In this document: piece after piece, positions 24,821-32,343 of the stretch
How the letters are laid out: every line of letters starts with the position of its first letter
Numbering within the stretch: position 1 is the first letter of the stretch
Source: MGBC124762 sp048201935
GTDB taxonomy: Bacteria; Bacillota; Clostridia; Oscillospirales; Oscillospiraceae
Assembly (NCBI GenBank): GCA_048201935.1
Contig: DBFBGR010000020.1
Location: forward strand, 1 to 47,006
DNA: 47,006 bases
Reading direction: 5' to 3'
Program-made: the position numbers and the translations under genes
Notes under the pieces: generated by a model
What the model was told of the DNA's origin: nothing
The model's database searches: none
The model's input: only the letters and a program-made list of their open reading frames with translations

Positions 24821-25929
24821 GGTAACACCTCCAATCCTTGATACATTTCATCCTGCAGGGCATCGGCGGAAACGGTGCCCAAAGAGTTTCCGTCACACCA
24901 TAGTTCATAATCTCCGGAAGGCAGTCTCTTAAGGTAGGATGTCTGTCCAGAGATACGGTACACCCCTTCTCCGTTCTTCCATTCTGGCGGGGCACCTGCT
25001 GGCTGAAGAATAAAGCAGTAGGACGTTGCGAACAGAGCCAAACTCAGGACAAAAGCAATGGTGGCCCGCGCAATGTGAGGGCGGGGACACTCCAGCGCCA
25101 TCTGCGCCCGAAGGACCAGGGAGCTGATGCGTTGCGGTTGAACGAAGGTCCCGGCTCCAACCAGGGAGATGGTGGCCGGAAGGCTTTGACAGCCCACACG
25201 GTGGAGTGTCTCGGTATAGGCGACCCGGTCATCGTGGTCCAGATCGGCCAACACGTTTTTGTCACAGCGAAGCTCCAAAATGTCGTCCAGGGACTTCTGG
25301 GCCAGATGGACCAGCGGATTCCACCAGAACAGGCCGCGAAATAGCAGAAAGCCCAGCCTTATCCAAGTGTCATGACCGGAGATGTGGGCCGTCTCGTGCC
25401 GCAATATCCAAATCAGGTCGTCGCCTTGATACGTGATGTCGGGTAAGTAGATGGTGGGATGGAGCGCGCCCAAGGAGAACGGTATGGACGTTGCGTCAGT
25501 GACACAGACGCGCTGTTCGCTGACGCCGCAAGCGTCCGCGGCTTCCAGGACCTGAGGCGGTATGGGCCGGACAGCGCGGCGGCGCAGAGTGTGTATGCTG
25601 CGGCGCATGTCGCGGATGGAGCGAATGAGAAAGACCAGCGTTCCGCCTATCCAGCACAACAGAAGGATGAGCCGAACGGATACCCCGGGGACGAGCTCAA
25701 ATTTCAGAAAACGCCGGAGCATGGGCAGAAGCTTATATGAGCGCAGTACGATCACATGCGAACTGTCCAACGGAAGGAGCAACCGCACAACGGTCAACAA
25801 AACTGCCATTGACCAAAAGGCCGTGCCGTAGCGCATCAAGAAATCGGTGCGGTGGCGCAGGAGCCAGAGGAGCAACGAGAAAAGTGTGAACCACAGCGTG
25901 GCGCTCAAGAGCGACCAAGTGCTAATCAT
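24817..25929 (-). CDS. BlaR1/MecR1-type M56 family membrane metalloprotease
   Basis: This 370-residue protein has an N-terminal block of membrane helices, a cytoplasmic zinc-protease domain and a further helix at about 290-310. The gluzincin motif is H178-E-T-A-H182, with the third ligand likely in ILELRCDKNVLADL. BlaR1 relatives sense an outside signal and trigger cleavage of a BlaI-type repressor. The extracytoplasmic C terminus here is only about 55 residues (EWKNGEGVYRISGQTSYLKR) and lacks the penicillin-binding sensor of BlaR1, so the signal is not obviously a beta-lactam. The start overlaps the repressor stop by 8 bases. Confidence 0.87.
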   Translation of the reverse strand: MISTWSLLSATLWFTLFSLLLWLLRHRTDFLMRYGTAFWSMAVLLTVVRLLLPLDSSHVIVLRSYKLLPMLRRFLKFELVPGVSVRLILLLCWIGGTLVFLIRSIRDMRRSIHTLRRRAVRPIPPQVLEAADACGVSEQRVCVTDATSIPFSLGALHPTIYLPDITYQGDDLIWILRHETAHISGHDTWIRLGFLLFRGLFWWNPLVHLAQKSLDDILELRCDKNVLADLDHDDRVAYTETLHRVGCQSLPATISLVGAGTFVQPQRISSLVLRAQMALECPRPHIARATIAFVLSLALFATSYCFILQPAGAPPEWKNGEGVYRISGQTSYLKRLPSGDYELWCDGNSLGTVSADALQDEMYQGLEVLP

Positions 25930-26311
25930 CCTTGTCCTGAAGCTTGGCCTTGTGCTGGTCGATCATCTCCTGTAGCTGGGTCAGCGATTCCATCGTCACG
26001 TGTTCCGTTCCAAGGAAGGCGGAAAACAGAGAGGGCAGGGTGAACTTGGATGGGGACTCGTTCACCTGCTTGGCGATAAACTCGGGATAGGTCATGGTGG
26101 GGGCAAAGGTGCGGGCGATGGTCTTGCCCCGGCGCACAAACCCCGCCTCATAGATGAGCTCCTTTTTCAAAAGCCCGTCCAGGATGGCAAAGATGGACCG
26201 CCCCTTCCACTTGCGCTGGGGAATCGCGTCGGTGAGCGCGGCGGAGGACATCGGCTCCCCGTTGCTCCAAAGGGCTTCCATGATCTCCATTTCGCTTTGC
26301 CGCAGGTGCAT
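25922..26311 (-). CDS. BlaI/MecI/CopY family transcriptional repressor
   Basis: This 129-residue protein has a winged helix at about 1-75 (MHLRQSEMEIMEALWSNGEP, then KWKGRSIFAILDGLLKKELI) and a C-terminal dimerisation region. BlaI repressors bind dyad operators and are inactivated when the partner M56 protease triggers their cleavage. A 14-bp palindrome lies 29 bases upstream of the start, near the transcription start. GAGGAGGAAGC precedes the ATG. Operon order is repressor, protease, exported peptide. Confidence 0.9.
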   Translation of the reverse strand: MHLRQSEMEIMEALWSNGEPMSSAALTDAIPQRKWKGRSIFAILDGLLKKELIYEAGFVRRGKTIARTFAPTMTYPEFIAKQVNESPSKFTLPSLFSAFLGTEHVTMESLTQLQEMIDQHKAKLQDKDD

Positions 26312-26340
26312 ACGCGCTTCCTCCTCAAATGGTGGATCAA

Positions 26341-26354
26341 ATAAGATATCTTAT
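26341..26354. promoter_or_regulatory. Likely BlaI-type operator (14-bp perfect palindrome)
   Basis: ATAAGATATCTTAT is a perfect dyad just downstream of the -10 box at 26364-26369, about where transcription should start. A bound repressor there would block the promoter. Binding by the adjacent BlaI-like protein is inferred. Confidence 0.65.
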
Positions 26355-26363
26355 GGCATAAAC

Positions 26364-26393
26364 ATTATAACTTAAGTGTACCCCTAAAGTCAA
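26364..26393 (-). promoter_or_regulatory. Sigma-A promoter of the BlaI-M56-peptide operon
   Basis: On the - strand, TTGACT (26393-26388) and TATAAT (26369-26364) are spaced by 18 bases, ahead of the operator palindrome and the repressor gene. Confidence 0.78.
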
Positions 26394-26400
26394 GACAGAT

Positions 26401-26925
26401 TCATATAAAATATGACCAAGCTCGACTCCAATGGTCCTCTTCGTTGATGAGCAGGTAGTCCACTTGATATTGGCGGCAGTTTTTCAAGGCCTGGGCGTTG
26501 CTGCGCAGGAGGGTCTCCAGAGTGCAATCGTCGTCCACGCGCCGCTCCACCACATTGGCGTAGCGCCGGATGTCGTCAAAGTGGGTCCGGATGTAGCCCT
26601 CGCTCATGACCAGGCAGAGGTATTTGATGTGGGGCAGATAGGTCTCGTCAAAGTCCCTGGCCCAGTCGAAGGGGATGTAGCAGCCCTCTACGATAAGATC
26701 TTGCTCATTTTCGACGGCGGTCTTGACCATCTCCCGGACGATGGGCCAGAGGTAGTCCGTCAACGCTTGGTCGTCGCTGGCGGGGGTCAGGGCGGTGTGG
26801 CCGCTGCGGATGAGGCCCATCTTCAGGTGGTCGATGGACAGGTAGGGGTAGTGGTATTTCTCCAGCAGCCGCTGGGCCAGGGCGGTCTTCCCGGTGTGGG
26901 ACGCCCCGGCAAGCAAAAGGATCAT
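26401..26925 (-). CDS. P-loop NTPase, kinase-like
   Basis: This 174-residue protein starts with a Walker A motif G7-A-S-H-T-G-K13-T and has DLIVEGCYIPFDWARDF, typical of small adenylate-kinase-like or 2-phosphoglycerate-kinase-like enzymes that phosphorylate small molecules. LSIDHLKMGLIRSG may form part of the acceptor site. The substrate is not recognisable. Its ATG overlaps the stop of the alpha/beta hydrolase gene upstream (ATGA). It is the last gene of the - strand operon that begins near 30.7 kb, and it ends just past the BlaI promoter. Confidence 0.8.
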   Translation of the reverse strand: MILLLAGASHTGKTALAQRLLEKYHYPYLSIDHLKMGLIRSGHTALTPASDDQALTDYLWPIVREMVKTAVENEQDLIVEGCYIPFDWARDFDETYLPHIKYLCLVMSEGYIRTHFDDIRRYANVVERRVDDDCTLETLLRSNAQALKNCRQYQVDYLLINEEDHWSRAWSYFI

Positions 26926-27614
26926 GGCGCGTCCCTCCGCTTCAAAAAGTCCTCCACCGCTCGGTTAAAGGCGGCGTGCTGCTTGTTTGCGATGAAGTGG
27001 TCGCCGGGGATGACCGACAGCGTAGCGTTGGGGATATGATCCGCGATGGTCTGGCTGTGGGAGCGCTTAATGAGGTCCCGGCTGCCGCAGATGACCAGGG
27101 TAGGGGCGGCGATCTTGGAGAGCTCCCCGGGCGCAATGTTGGGGTCGTTGACCATCAGCCCCAGCATCTCAGCGTTTTGTCTGGCCTTGGGAGACCGGGC
27201 GGCGAAGGGCTTGGCCAGCCTGTAGCCCAGCTCGATGAAAAACTGAGGCACGCCCTTCACGCCTTTTGGGTCCAGATTGCCCCCGTTTAAGATCAGGGCC
27301 TTGACCTTGTCCGGCCACTGTAGGGCGAACTTCATGGCGATGTTAGCCCCGTCGGAAAAGCCCAGGATGATGGCACGGGGGATGCTGTGGGCGTCCATGA
27401 AATCGGACAGGTCCCGGGCGAACTGCCCAATGGTAAAGGGCGCGCCGCCCCGGGGCGACTGGCCGTGGCCCCGGGTGTCCACGGCGATGACCCGGTAGCG
27501 GTCACAAAAATACGCCGTCTGGTGTTGGAAATAAGAGCCGTCCTCGCCGTTGCCGTGGAGGAGGATGAGGGGCTCGCCCTGGCCGTTTTCCTGGTAATGC
27601 AGCGCAATGTCCAT
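26922..27614 (-). CDS. Alpha/beta hydrolase
   Basis: This 230-residue hydrolase has an oxyanion-hole motif LLHGNGEDGSYFQHQ, the nucleophile elbow G85-F-S87-D-G89, a likely acid at Asp180 (VICGSRD) and catalytic His206 (IPGDHF). The triad is complete, so an esterase or lipase-like activity is expected, but the substrate cannot be told. It begins right next to the SRPBCC stop (27615) and overlaps the kinase-like gene by 4 bases. Confidence 0.9.
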   Translation of the reverse strand: MDIALHYQENGQGEPLILLHGNGEDGSYFQHQTAYFCDRYRVIAVDTRGHGQSPRGGAPFTIGQFARDLSDFMDAHSIPRAIILGFSDGANIAMKFALQWPDKVKALILNGGNLDPKGVKGVPQFFIELGYRLAKPFAARSPKARQNAEMLGLMVNDPNIAPGELSKIAAPTLVICGSRDLIKRSHSQTIADHIPNATLSVIPGDHFIANKQHAAFNRAVEDFLKRRDAP

Positions 27615-28016
27615 CTATGTATTTCCCTCCACCGCTCGCCGCAGGTCCGCCAGGTAGCGTGTCTGCTGCTTTTTTAAGTAGCCCTTGACGAAGGGACGCA
27701 GGAAAAACCGCTTGGGAGTGACGGCCTCGGTCAGCTCCAGTTGGGCCTGGCTGCCTTGTTGGGAGAAAAGGCCGCTCCAGTGCCCGGTCATGTTGCCGTT
27801 TTCCAGGTCGAACTCCCAACGCTTACAGGGCTCCCACGCAGTGGTGGTGAAGGTGGTGGCGTAGCCGTCCTTGGTGTATTCTACAAACTGGGTGTCGCGC
27901 AAGATCTCGATGCGGTCCAGGTCACTACGCCAACCGTAGGCATCCAGGGAGGTCACCAGCTCCCAGAGCCGTTCCAGGCCACAGGGGAAGGCCGCCGTTT
28001 GCGTCAAAACTGTCAT
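27615..28016 (-). CDS. SRPBCC family protein (polyketide cyclase/START-like fold)
   Basis: This 133-residue protein has the helix-grip pattern of the SRPBCC superfamily: an N-terminal beta strand and helix (FPCGLERLWELVTSLDAYGW), DLDRIEIL, and a C-terminal long helix (FVKGYLKKQQTRYLADLRRA). These proteins form a cavity that binds lipids or aromatic ligands. No catalytic residues can be assigned. GAAGGGA precedes the ATG at 28016. Confidence 0.75.
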   Translation of the reverse strand: MTVLTQTAAFPCGLERLWELVTSLDAYGWRSDLDRIEILRDTQFVEYTKDGYATTFTTTAWEPCKRWEFDLENGNMTGHWSGLFSQQGSQAQLELTEAVTPKRFFLRPFVKGYLKKQQTRYLADLRRAVEGNT

Positions 28017-28040
28017 AGAATATCCCTTCTTTTCAGGGGC

Positions 28041-28475
28041 TTATAGCACCATCAGCAGCGTTCCCGCGCCGATGAAAACGCAGCCCAGGATGGACCGGGC
28101 GGTGAACTGCTCGTGGAGGAAGACGAAGGCCAGTACCAAGGTGATGACCACGCTGAGCTTGTCCACGGGCACCACCTTGGACGCCTCGCCCAACTGCAGC
28201 GCGTGGTAGTAGCACAGCCACGAGGCCCCGGTGGCCAGGCCGGAGAGGATGAGAAACAGCCAGCTCTTTGGGCTGACATCAGAAAGCCCCTTTTGTGCGC
28301 CAGTCAAAAACACCATGCCCCAGGCCATGACCAGCACCACCACCGTCCGCAGGGCGGTGGCCAGGTTGGAGTTGACCCCCTCGATGCCCACCTTGGCCAG
28401 GATAGAGGTCAAGGCGGCAAACACTGCCGAGCCCAGGGCAAACCAAAACCACAGCATTTTCTCGCTTCCTTTCAT
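28041..28475 (-). CDS. EamA/DMT family transporter, single-domain
   Basis: This 144-residue protein has about five hydrophobic segments making one EamA repeat: FALGSAVFAALTSILAKVGI, RTVVVLVMAWGMVFL, and the family's YYHALQLGEASKVVPVDKLS followed by VFLHEQFTARSILGC. Full DMT transporters have two such repeats, so this half-size form should dimerise. The substrate is unknown. An internal ATG at 28457 (MLWFWFAL, preceded by AAAGGAAG) is an alternative start giving 138 residues, which fits the family slightly better. Confidence 0.85.
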   Translation of the reverse strand: MKGSEKMLWFWFALGSAVFAALTSILAKVGIEGVNSNLATALRTVVVLVMAWGMVFLTGAQKGLSDVSPKSWLFLILSGLATGASWLCYYHALQLGEASKVVPVDKLSVVITLVLAFVFLHEQFTARSILGCVFIGAGTLLMVL

Positions 28476-28488
28476 GGAGGTCCCCTCT

Positions 28489-28866
28489 TTACAGGCAGCA
28501 GGCGGCGTGTGCCAGCATGGAGACAGCCTCTTCCAGGGTGGCGGCGAAGAATACGTCGCGGCCTTGGTTGCTCTCGTAGATGAAGTCCTTCAGGGGCTTG
28601 CTGGTATAGTGGGAAAAGTCGCCGTAGATGGCGACGCGCCCGCCGTAATTGATATACTTCTGCAAAATTTCGCCCGCCAGGCCCGAGCTGAGGACGAAGA
28701 ACTCCTCTGCAATCAGCGCCTTGTCGATGACGATGTTCTTAGTGCCTGCCTCGTATTTGGCTGTCATCAAAACGTCCAGAGCGGACTGGGAGTCCACGAT
28801 CGCCAGGCCGTCGCTTTGGACCAAGGCGCATACTACGCCGCCTGTCTCGATTTTTTGAAGGGTCAT
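28489..28866 (-). CDS. DUF4180 domain protein
   Basis: This 125-residue protein carries the DUF4180 pattern: KNIVIDKALIAEEFFVLSSG, LAGEILQKYINYGGRVAIYG and DFSHYTSKPLKDFIYESNQG. The function is unknown. The ATG at 28866 is chosen because AGGAG lies 8 bases upstream; an in-frame ATG at 28890 adds MDIIGENH without a ribosome site. It sits in an operon of small stand-alone enzymes and domain proteins. Confidence 0.85.
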   Translation of the reverse strand: MTLQKIETGGVVCALVQSDGLAIVDSQSALDVLMTAKYEAGTKNIVIDKALIAEEFFVLSSGLAGEILQKYINYGGRVAIYGDFSHYTSKPLKDFIYESNQGRDVFFAATLEEAVSMLAHAACCL

Positions 28867-28890
28867 ATGGTTTTCTCCTATTATATCCAT

Positions 28891-29277
28891 TTATTTGTTT
28901 TCCGCAAACTCGTAGGCCTGACCCACCCAGGTCCAGAACTGGTCGTCCAGCTCGGACGGGTCGCCCACCACGATGTGGGTGGTCCAGCGGCCGGGGTAGG
29001 GCTCGGTCTTCACCGCCACACGGTCAGACTCCAGCGGATAGTCGAGGCCCAGGGTGACCACGATGTAGGCCGGGGGCAGCTCTGCCTTTTTCTTCACCCG
29101 GGCAAAGGAGACGCAGGCGTAGACGTGGCGGTTTGAAAAGGTGAGCTGGGACTTCTGGGCCCGCAGAGTTGTGCCGGGGAAGCGGGCGAACAGCTCCCCG
29201 GCGAAGGCCTCGTAGATGGGTAGGGCCTCCATGTGTTCCTGGAAAAAGAAAAGCTCCTCGCTGCTGACTTGATACAT
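28891..29277 (-). CDS. DUF5655-type protein
   Basis: This 128-residue protein has the features of the DUF5655 group: a helical start (SSEELFFFQEHMEALPIYEA), a KSQLTFSNRHVYACVSF strand pair, PPAYIVVTLGLDYPL and a GRWTTHIVV end. It is soluble and has no catalytic motif that I can name. AGGAGGAGCAGCCC precedes the ATG. The family is often found near DNA-interacting or GNAT genes, but no function follows from that. Confidence 0.75.
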   Translation of the reverse strand: MYQVSSEELFFFQEHMEALPIYEAFAGELFARFPGTTLRAQKSQLTFSNRHVYACVSFARVKKKAELPPAYIVVTLGLDYPLESDRVAVKTEPYPGRWTTHIVVGDPSELDDQFWTWVGQAYEFAENK

Positions 29278-29292
29278 GGGCTGCTCCTCCTT

Positions 29293-29817
29293 CTAGGGGG
29301 TTTCTATCCCAAATTCTGCGGCGTACCGGACCACGCCGTGGACACTGGGGGCGTTGTCGGACAATTTGCGGGCCATAAAGTTCTCCCGGGGCACGTCAAA
29401 GGGAGCCTGGATGCCAAAAGCATCCGCCGGGAGATAGCCAAAGCGCGGGTAGTAGGCCGGGCTGCCCAGGACGATGGACCAGCCGTAGCCCAGTCCACGG
29501 GCGGCGCGGTGGCCCGACTGGATGAGGGCGGCGCCCACGCCTTGGCGCTGGTATTGGGGAAGCACGGACAGGGGAGCCAGGGCCAGGACGGCGGCACTTC
29601 CCACCCACGCCCGGGTGAACAGGATGTGCCCTGCCAAAGCGCCGTCTACCTCCGCCACCAGGGAGAGCTCCGGGATGAAAGCCTCGCTCCGCCGCAGAGC
29701 GCGCACCAGCTCGTGCTCGGTGCCGTCGGTGTGGGCGGCGGTGGCGAAGGCCGTTTTCACAAGGGAATACACCGCGGCGTGGTCCCTGGCTTCTTCTTGC
29801 CGAATGACGACACTCAT
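29293..29817 (-). CDS. GNAT family N-acetyltransferase
   Basis: This 174-residue acetyltransferase has the acetyl-CoA loop PQYQRQGVGAALIQSG (QxxGxG/A type), a preceding LAPLSVLP strand and GSPAYYPRFGY, seen in the YhbS-like GNAT group. The substrate is unknown. The ATG at 29817 (MSVVIRQEE) overlaps the stop of the ProX-like gene by 4 bases; a longer open frame upstream lies inside that gene and is unlikely. Confidence 0.88.
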   Translation of the reverse strand: MSVVIRQEEARDHAAVYSLVKTAFATAAHTDGTEHELVRALRRSEAFIPELSLVAEVDGALAGHILFTRAWVGSAAVLALAPLSVLPQYQRQGVGAALIQSGHRAARGLGYGWSIVLGSPAYYPRFGYLPADAFGIQAPFDVPRENFMARKLSDNAPSVHGVVRYAAEFGIETP

Positions 29818-30296
29818 AGCGCCACCAGCTCCACCTCGCTGCCGTGGTCTCGCAGCAGGGACACTAAGTCGTCGGCCTGGAGCCACACGGTGGCGGTGTT
29901 GTCGTTGGGATGGACCCCCATCAAATGGCCGGAAAATTCCGCGTCCAGGTAGAGCCGGACCCGGTGGCCTTCATCCTGCAAAAGTCCCAGGGGCGTCACC
30001 GCGCCGGGGACCAGGCCCAGGATGGCCGCCAGGTCCTCCGCCGAGGCAAAGGAGAGGTTGCGAAGGCCGTGAGCCTTGCGAAATTCCTTCAGGTCCACAC
30101 GCTTGTCGCCACGGACGGTGATGAGGTAGTAACCCCGCTTTTTGTCGTCCCGGACGAACAGGTTTTTGGCGTCCCACTCGGGGTAGGGGAGCGCTACCGA
30201 GCCCAGCTCCTCCATGTTGTAGACCGCCGGGTGCTCGGTGACCTCATAGGCCACGCCGTGGTCGGTGAGATATTGATAGGTCTCTGCCTTATTCAT
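29814..30296 (-). CDS. proX: Prolyl-tRNA deacylase ProX-like (YbaK/EbsC family)
   Basis: This 160-residue protein is a free-standing INS-type editing domain: KAETYQYLTDHGVAYEVTEH, HPAVYNMEEL, KNLFVRDDKKRGYYLITVRG, LSFASAEDLAAILGLVPGAV and a GVHPNDNTATVWL end. ProX/PrdX proteins hydrolyse Ala-tRNA(Pro) formed by prolyl-tRNA synthetase errors. The strong AGGAGG before the ATG at 30296 and 4-base overlaps with both neighbours support the start. An adjacent editing gene is consistent with a general accessory operon. Confidence 0.88.
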   Translation of the reverse strand: MNKAETYQYLTDHGVAYEVTEHPAVYNMEELGSVALPYPEWDAKNLFVRDDKKRGYYLITVRGDKRVDLKEFRKAHGLRNLSFASAEDLAAILGLVPGAVTPLGLLQDEGHRVRLYLDAEFSGHLMGVHPNDNTATVWLQADDLVSLLRDHGSEVELVAL

Positions 30297-30715
30297 AGGG
30301 GCCTCCTTGCTCTGATAAAGGATACGCAGACAAACAGCATGAGGACAGACAGGGAAACCGAGGCGATCAGTTGCCCGATGGCTGCCGCGGGGATGGGCTC
30401 CAGCGGCCAAGGCTCGATCCACAGCGAGAGAGACGCGCGAAACAGCCAGACCACCGTGAGGAGATCGTAAAAGTAGACGACCTCGTGATTGCCCGCCAAG
30501 GCCCGCTTGCCCAAGAGGAGCAGCATGACGCTCAAGCCAAACAGCAACAGGGAAAAGCAATCGTTGGTATAGTCGATCCCCACAATGAGATTTTCATATT
30601 GCATAGGCAGATAGTCGTACCACTGAAACATCCACGGCACAAAGAAATGCCACAGGCCAACCAGGGCGCTCGCTGTGACGGTTATGTAATATGTGACGCG
30701 GACACTCTTTTTCAT
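30293..30715 (-). CDS. Small four-helix membrane protein, unknown function
   Basis: This 140-residue protein has four hydrophobic segments (YYITVTASALVGLWHFFVPW, then CFSLLLFGLSVMLLLLGK, YDLLTVVWLFRASLSLWI and IGQLIASVSLSVLMLFVCVS). I do not recognise a family. The ATG at 30715 (MKKSVRVTYY) is preferred because GAGGT lies 9 bases upstream; a GTG at 30721 is only 3 bases from it. It is the first gene of the long - strand operon and overlaps proX by 4 bases. Confidence 0.7.
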   Translation of the reverse strand: MKKSVRVTYYITVTASALVGLWHFFVPWMFQWYDYLPMQYENLIVGIDYTNDCFSLLLFGLSVMLLLLGKRALAGNHEVVYFYDLLTVVWLFRASLSLWIEPWPLEPIPAAAIGQLIASVSLSVLMLFVCVSFIRARRPL

Positions 30716-30751
30716 GTGCACATTACCTCGTGAGATAGGTTTGGTTGCTTT

Positions 30752-30757
30752 ATTATA
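30752..30757 (-). promoter_or_regulatory. Likely -10 box of the 30.7 to 26.4 kb operon
   Basis: TATAAT reads on the - strand at 30757-30752, about 37 bases upstream of the first gene. The expected -35 position (TGTACA, 30780-30775) is weak, so the promoter may need an activator. Confidence 0.55.
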
Positions 30758-30817
30758 GCACGCGCATCCTCAAATGTACACCTTAGGACAAAAAACGGCC
30801 CACAGAGGAAAAAGCGG

Positions 30818-30845
30818 TTGCGTTTCCCTGTGAGCCTGATACAAT
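30818..30845 (+). promoter_or_regulatory. Likely promoter of the LytTR-DUF3021 pair
   Basis: TTGCGT (30818-30823) and TACAAT (30840-30845) are 16 bases apart, followed by AAAGGAGGGAGGG and the ATG at 30867. The leader is therefore very short. Confidence 0.55.
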
Positions 30846-30866
30846 AGCGGTGAAAGGAGGGAGGGC

Positions 30867-31325
30867 ATGAGGATCACGCTGGAGCAGGACCCGGGCTATG
30901 GCGAGACCGAGGTCATCATCCGCTGCCCACAGGCCGACGAGGACATTTTGCGGCTGGTGGCTATGCTGCGGGTCCACCAAAGGAAGCTGGTGGGCATTTT
31001 GGACGGCGAGCGGCACCTGCTGGACGTGAAGGACGTTCTCTACATCGACACCGCGGACAAAAAGACCTTTCTCTACACGCAAACGGCGGTGTATCAAAGC
31101 GCCCTGCGCCTCTACGAGCTGGAGGAGACCCTGCGGGGGCTGGACTTCTTCCGGGCGGGGCGGTCGGCCATCTGCAACTTCCGGAGGGTCAAGTCGGTGC
31201 GCCCGGAGCTGGGGCGGCGGTTTTTGGTGACCATGGACAACGGCGAGCAGCTCTGGGTCTCCCGGCAGTACGCCGGGGAGCTGAAGGAAAAGCTGCGTCA
31301 AGCGGAAAGGAGCGTTTTTCAATGA
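30867..31325 (+). CDS. LytTR DNA-binding domain regulator
   Basis: This 152-residue regulator consists mainly of one LytTR domain at about 45-147 (HLLDVKDVLYIDTADKKTFL, FRAGRSAICNFRRVKSVRPE, RFLVTMDNGEQLWVSRQYAG). It has no receiver domain. Such stand-alone LytTR proteins paired with a membrane protein form LytTR regulatory systems, where the membrane partner inhibits the regulator. The DUF3021 gene follows with a 4-base overlap. The operator is not identified. Confidence 0.88.
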   Translation: MRITLEQDPGYGETEVIIRCPQADEDILRLVAMLRVHQRKLVGILDGERHLLDVKDVLYIDTADKKTFLYTQTAVYQSALRLYELEETLRGLDFFRAGRSAICNFRRVKSVRPELGRRFLVTMDNGEQLWVSRQYAGELKEKLRQAERSVFQ

Positions 31326-31771
31326 AGGACTTTCTCAGAGGCATGGTGCGCTGGAAGCTGTCGGCCTGCGCCATCTTCACCGCCTCCACGTTTTTTTACC
31401 TGCTGGTCTCCTGGTTCTACGGCGCGGAGCAGGTGTCCGCTCGCGCACTGTGGGGACTTTTTTGGGCCAGCATAGCCGGGTCTCTTTGTCAGGCGGTGTG
31501 CTTTTCCGACTGGCTCATCAAGAAGATGCGCTATACCTGGCGCAGTTTGCTGTTTGTGGCGCTATTTTTGCCGTCGCTGTCCCTCATCGCCTGGTGGACA
31601 AACTGGTTCCCCGCCGACCAGCCTGGGGCGTGGGGAATGTTCATCGGCATTTTCCTTTTGATCTTCGGGGTGATGACGGTGGGCTTTGATATCTACTTCC
31701 AGTTCACCGGCCGTAAATACGACGGCCTCATCGGCCAGTACCGCAAGCAGAAGGAGCACGAGGAGGAGTAA
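31322..31771 (+). CDS. DUF3021 membrane protein (partner of LytTR)
   Basis: This 149-residue membrane protein has four helices (ACAIFTASTFFYLLVSWFY; WGLFWASIAGSLCQAVCFS; SLLFVALFLPSLSLIAWW; WGMFIGIFLLIFGVMTVGF) and a charged tail (RKYDGLIGQYRKQKEHEEE). It fits the DUF3021 family that accompanies LytTR regulators. Its ATG overlaps the LytTR stop (ATGA at 31322-31325). The likely role is a membrane inhibitor or sensor of the regulator; this is inferred. Confidence 0.85.
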   Translation: MKDFLRGMVRWKLSACAIFTASTFFYLLVSWFYGAEQVSARALWGLFWASIAGSLCQAVCFSDWLIKKMRYTWRSLLFVALFLPSLSLIAWWTNWFPADQPGAWGMFIGIFLLIFGVMTVGFDIYFQFTGRKYDGLIGQYRKQKEHEEE

Positions 31772-31778
31772 GACGCAT

Positions 31779-32288
31779 TCAACGACGAATGAGATAGCGG
31801 TAGTGGGGCATATCCACCCCACGGTAGTGCTTGATCCAGGTATCCGTCTTCATCATGCCAAGACGCAGGGCAACTTGCTGAGAGGGGAGGTTCGTGTCCC
31901 GAATGATGGAGCAGACCTCGGCCGCGTCCAGTGTTTCAAAGGCGTATTTTTTGCATGCCTCCGCTGCCTCGGTGGCATAGCCCTGATGCCAATAGGCCCG
32001 GTTGAGCAGATAGCCGATCTCCAGGACCTGGGTGTCCTTCCACGGCTGCATGGTAAGCCCGCACTGGCCGATCATTTCATCCGTCTCTTTTAATATGACC
32101 GCCCATAGACCAAAGCCCCATGCCTGATAGCGGGAGCGCTGCCGATCCAGCCACTCCCGCGCCTCGGCATCGCTGAACGCGCCCTCGTAGGCGTACATCG
32201 TGGCATCATCCTGTAAGATCAGGCACAGAGCGGGGAGGTCGGAGTGTGTCATCTCCCGCAGATATAGCCGTTTGGTTTCCGGGATCAC
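31779..32288 (-). CDS. GNAT N-acetyltransferase, RimJ/RimL type
   Basis: This 169-residue protein begins with the RimJ-type pattern IPETKRLYLREMTHSDLPAL and contains GFGLWAVILKETDEMIGQCG, LEIGYLLNRAYWHQGYATEA (acetyl-CoA loop HQGYA) and NLPSQQVALRLGM. Acceptor unknown. GTG 32288 is chosen because AGGAG lies 9 bases upstream; a TTG at 32297 has no spacing to a ribosome site. It ends 7 bases from the convergent DUF3021 gene. Confidence 0.87.
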   Translation of the reverse strand: MIPETKRLYLREMTHSDLPALCLILQDDATMYAYEGAFSDAEAREWLDRQRSRYQAWGFGLWAVILKETDEMIGQCGLTMQPWKDTQVLEIGYLLNRAYWHQGYATEAAEACKKYAFETLDAAEVCSIIRDTNLPSQQVALRLGMMKTDTWIKHYRGVDMPHYRYLIRR

Positions 32289-32343
32289 ATGGGTCAACTC
32301 CTACTTTATATAATACGCCATCTTTTGTCGATATCCCAGTGGC

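Noticed and set aside
24817..26311. A beta-lactam resistance regulator pair
   Set aside because: The M56 protein lacks the penicillin-binding sensor domain and no beta-lactamase or mecA-like gene is adjacent.
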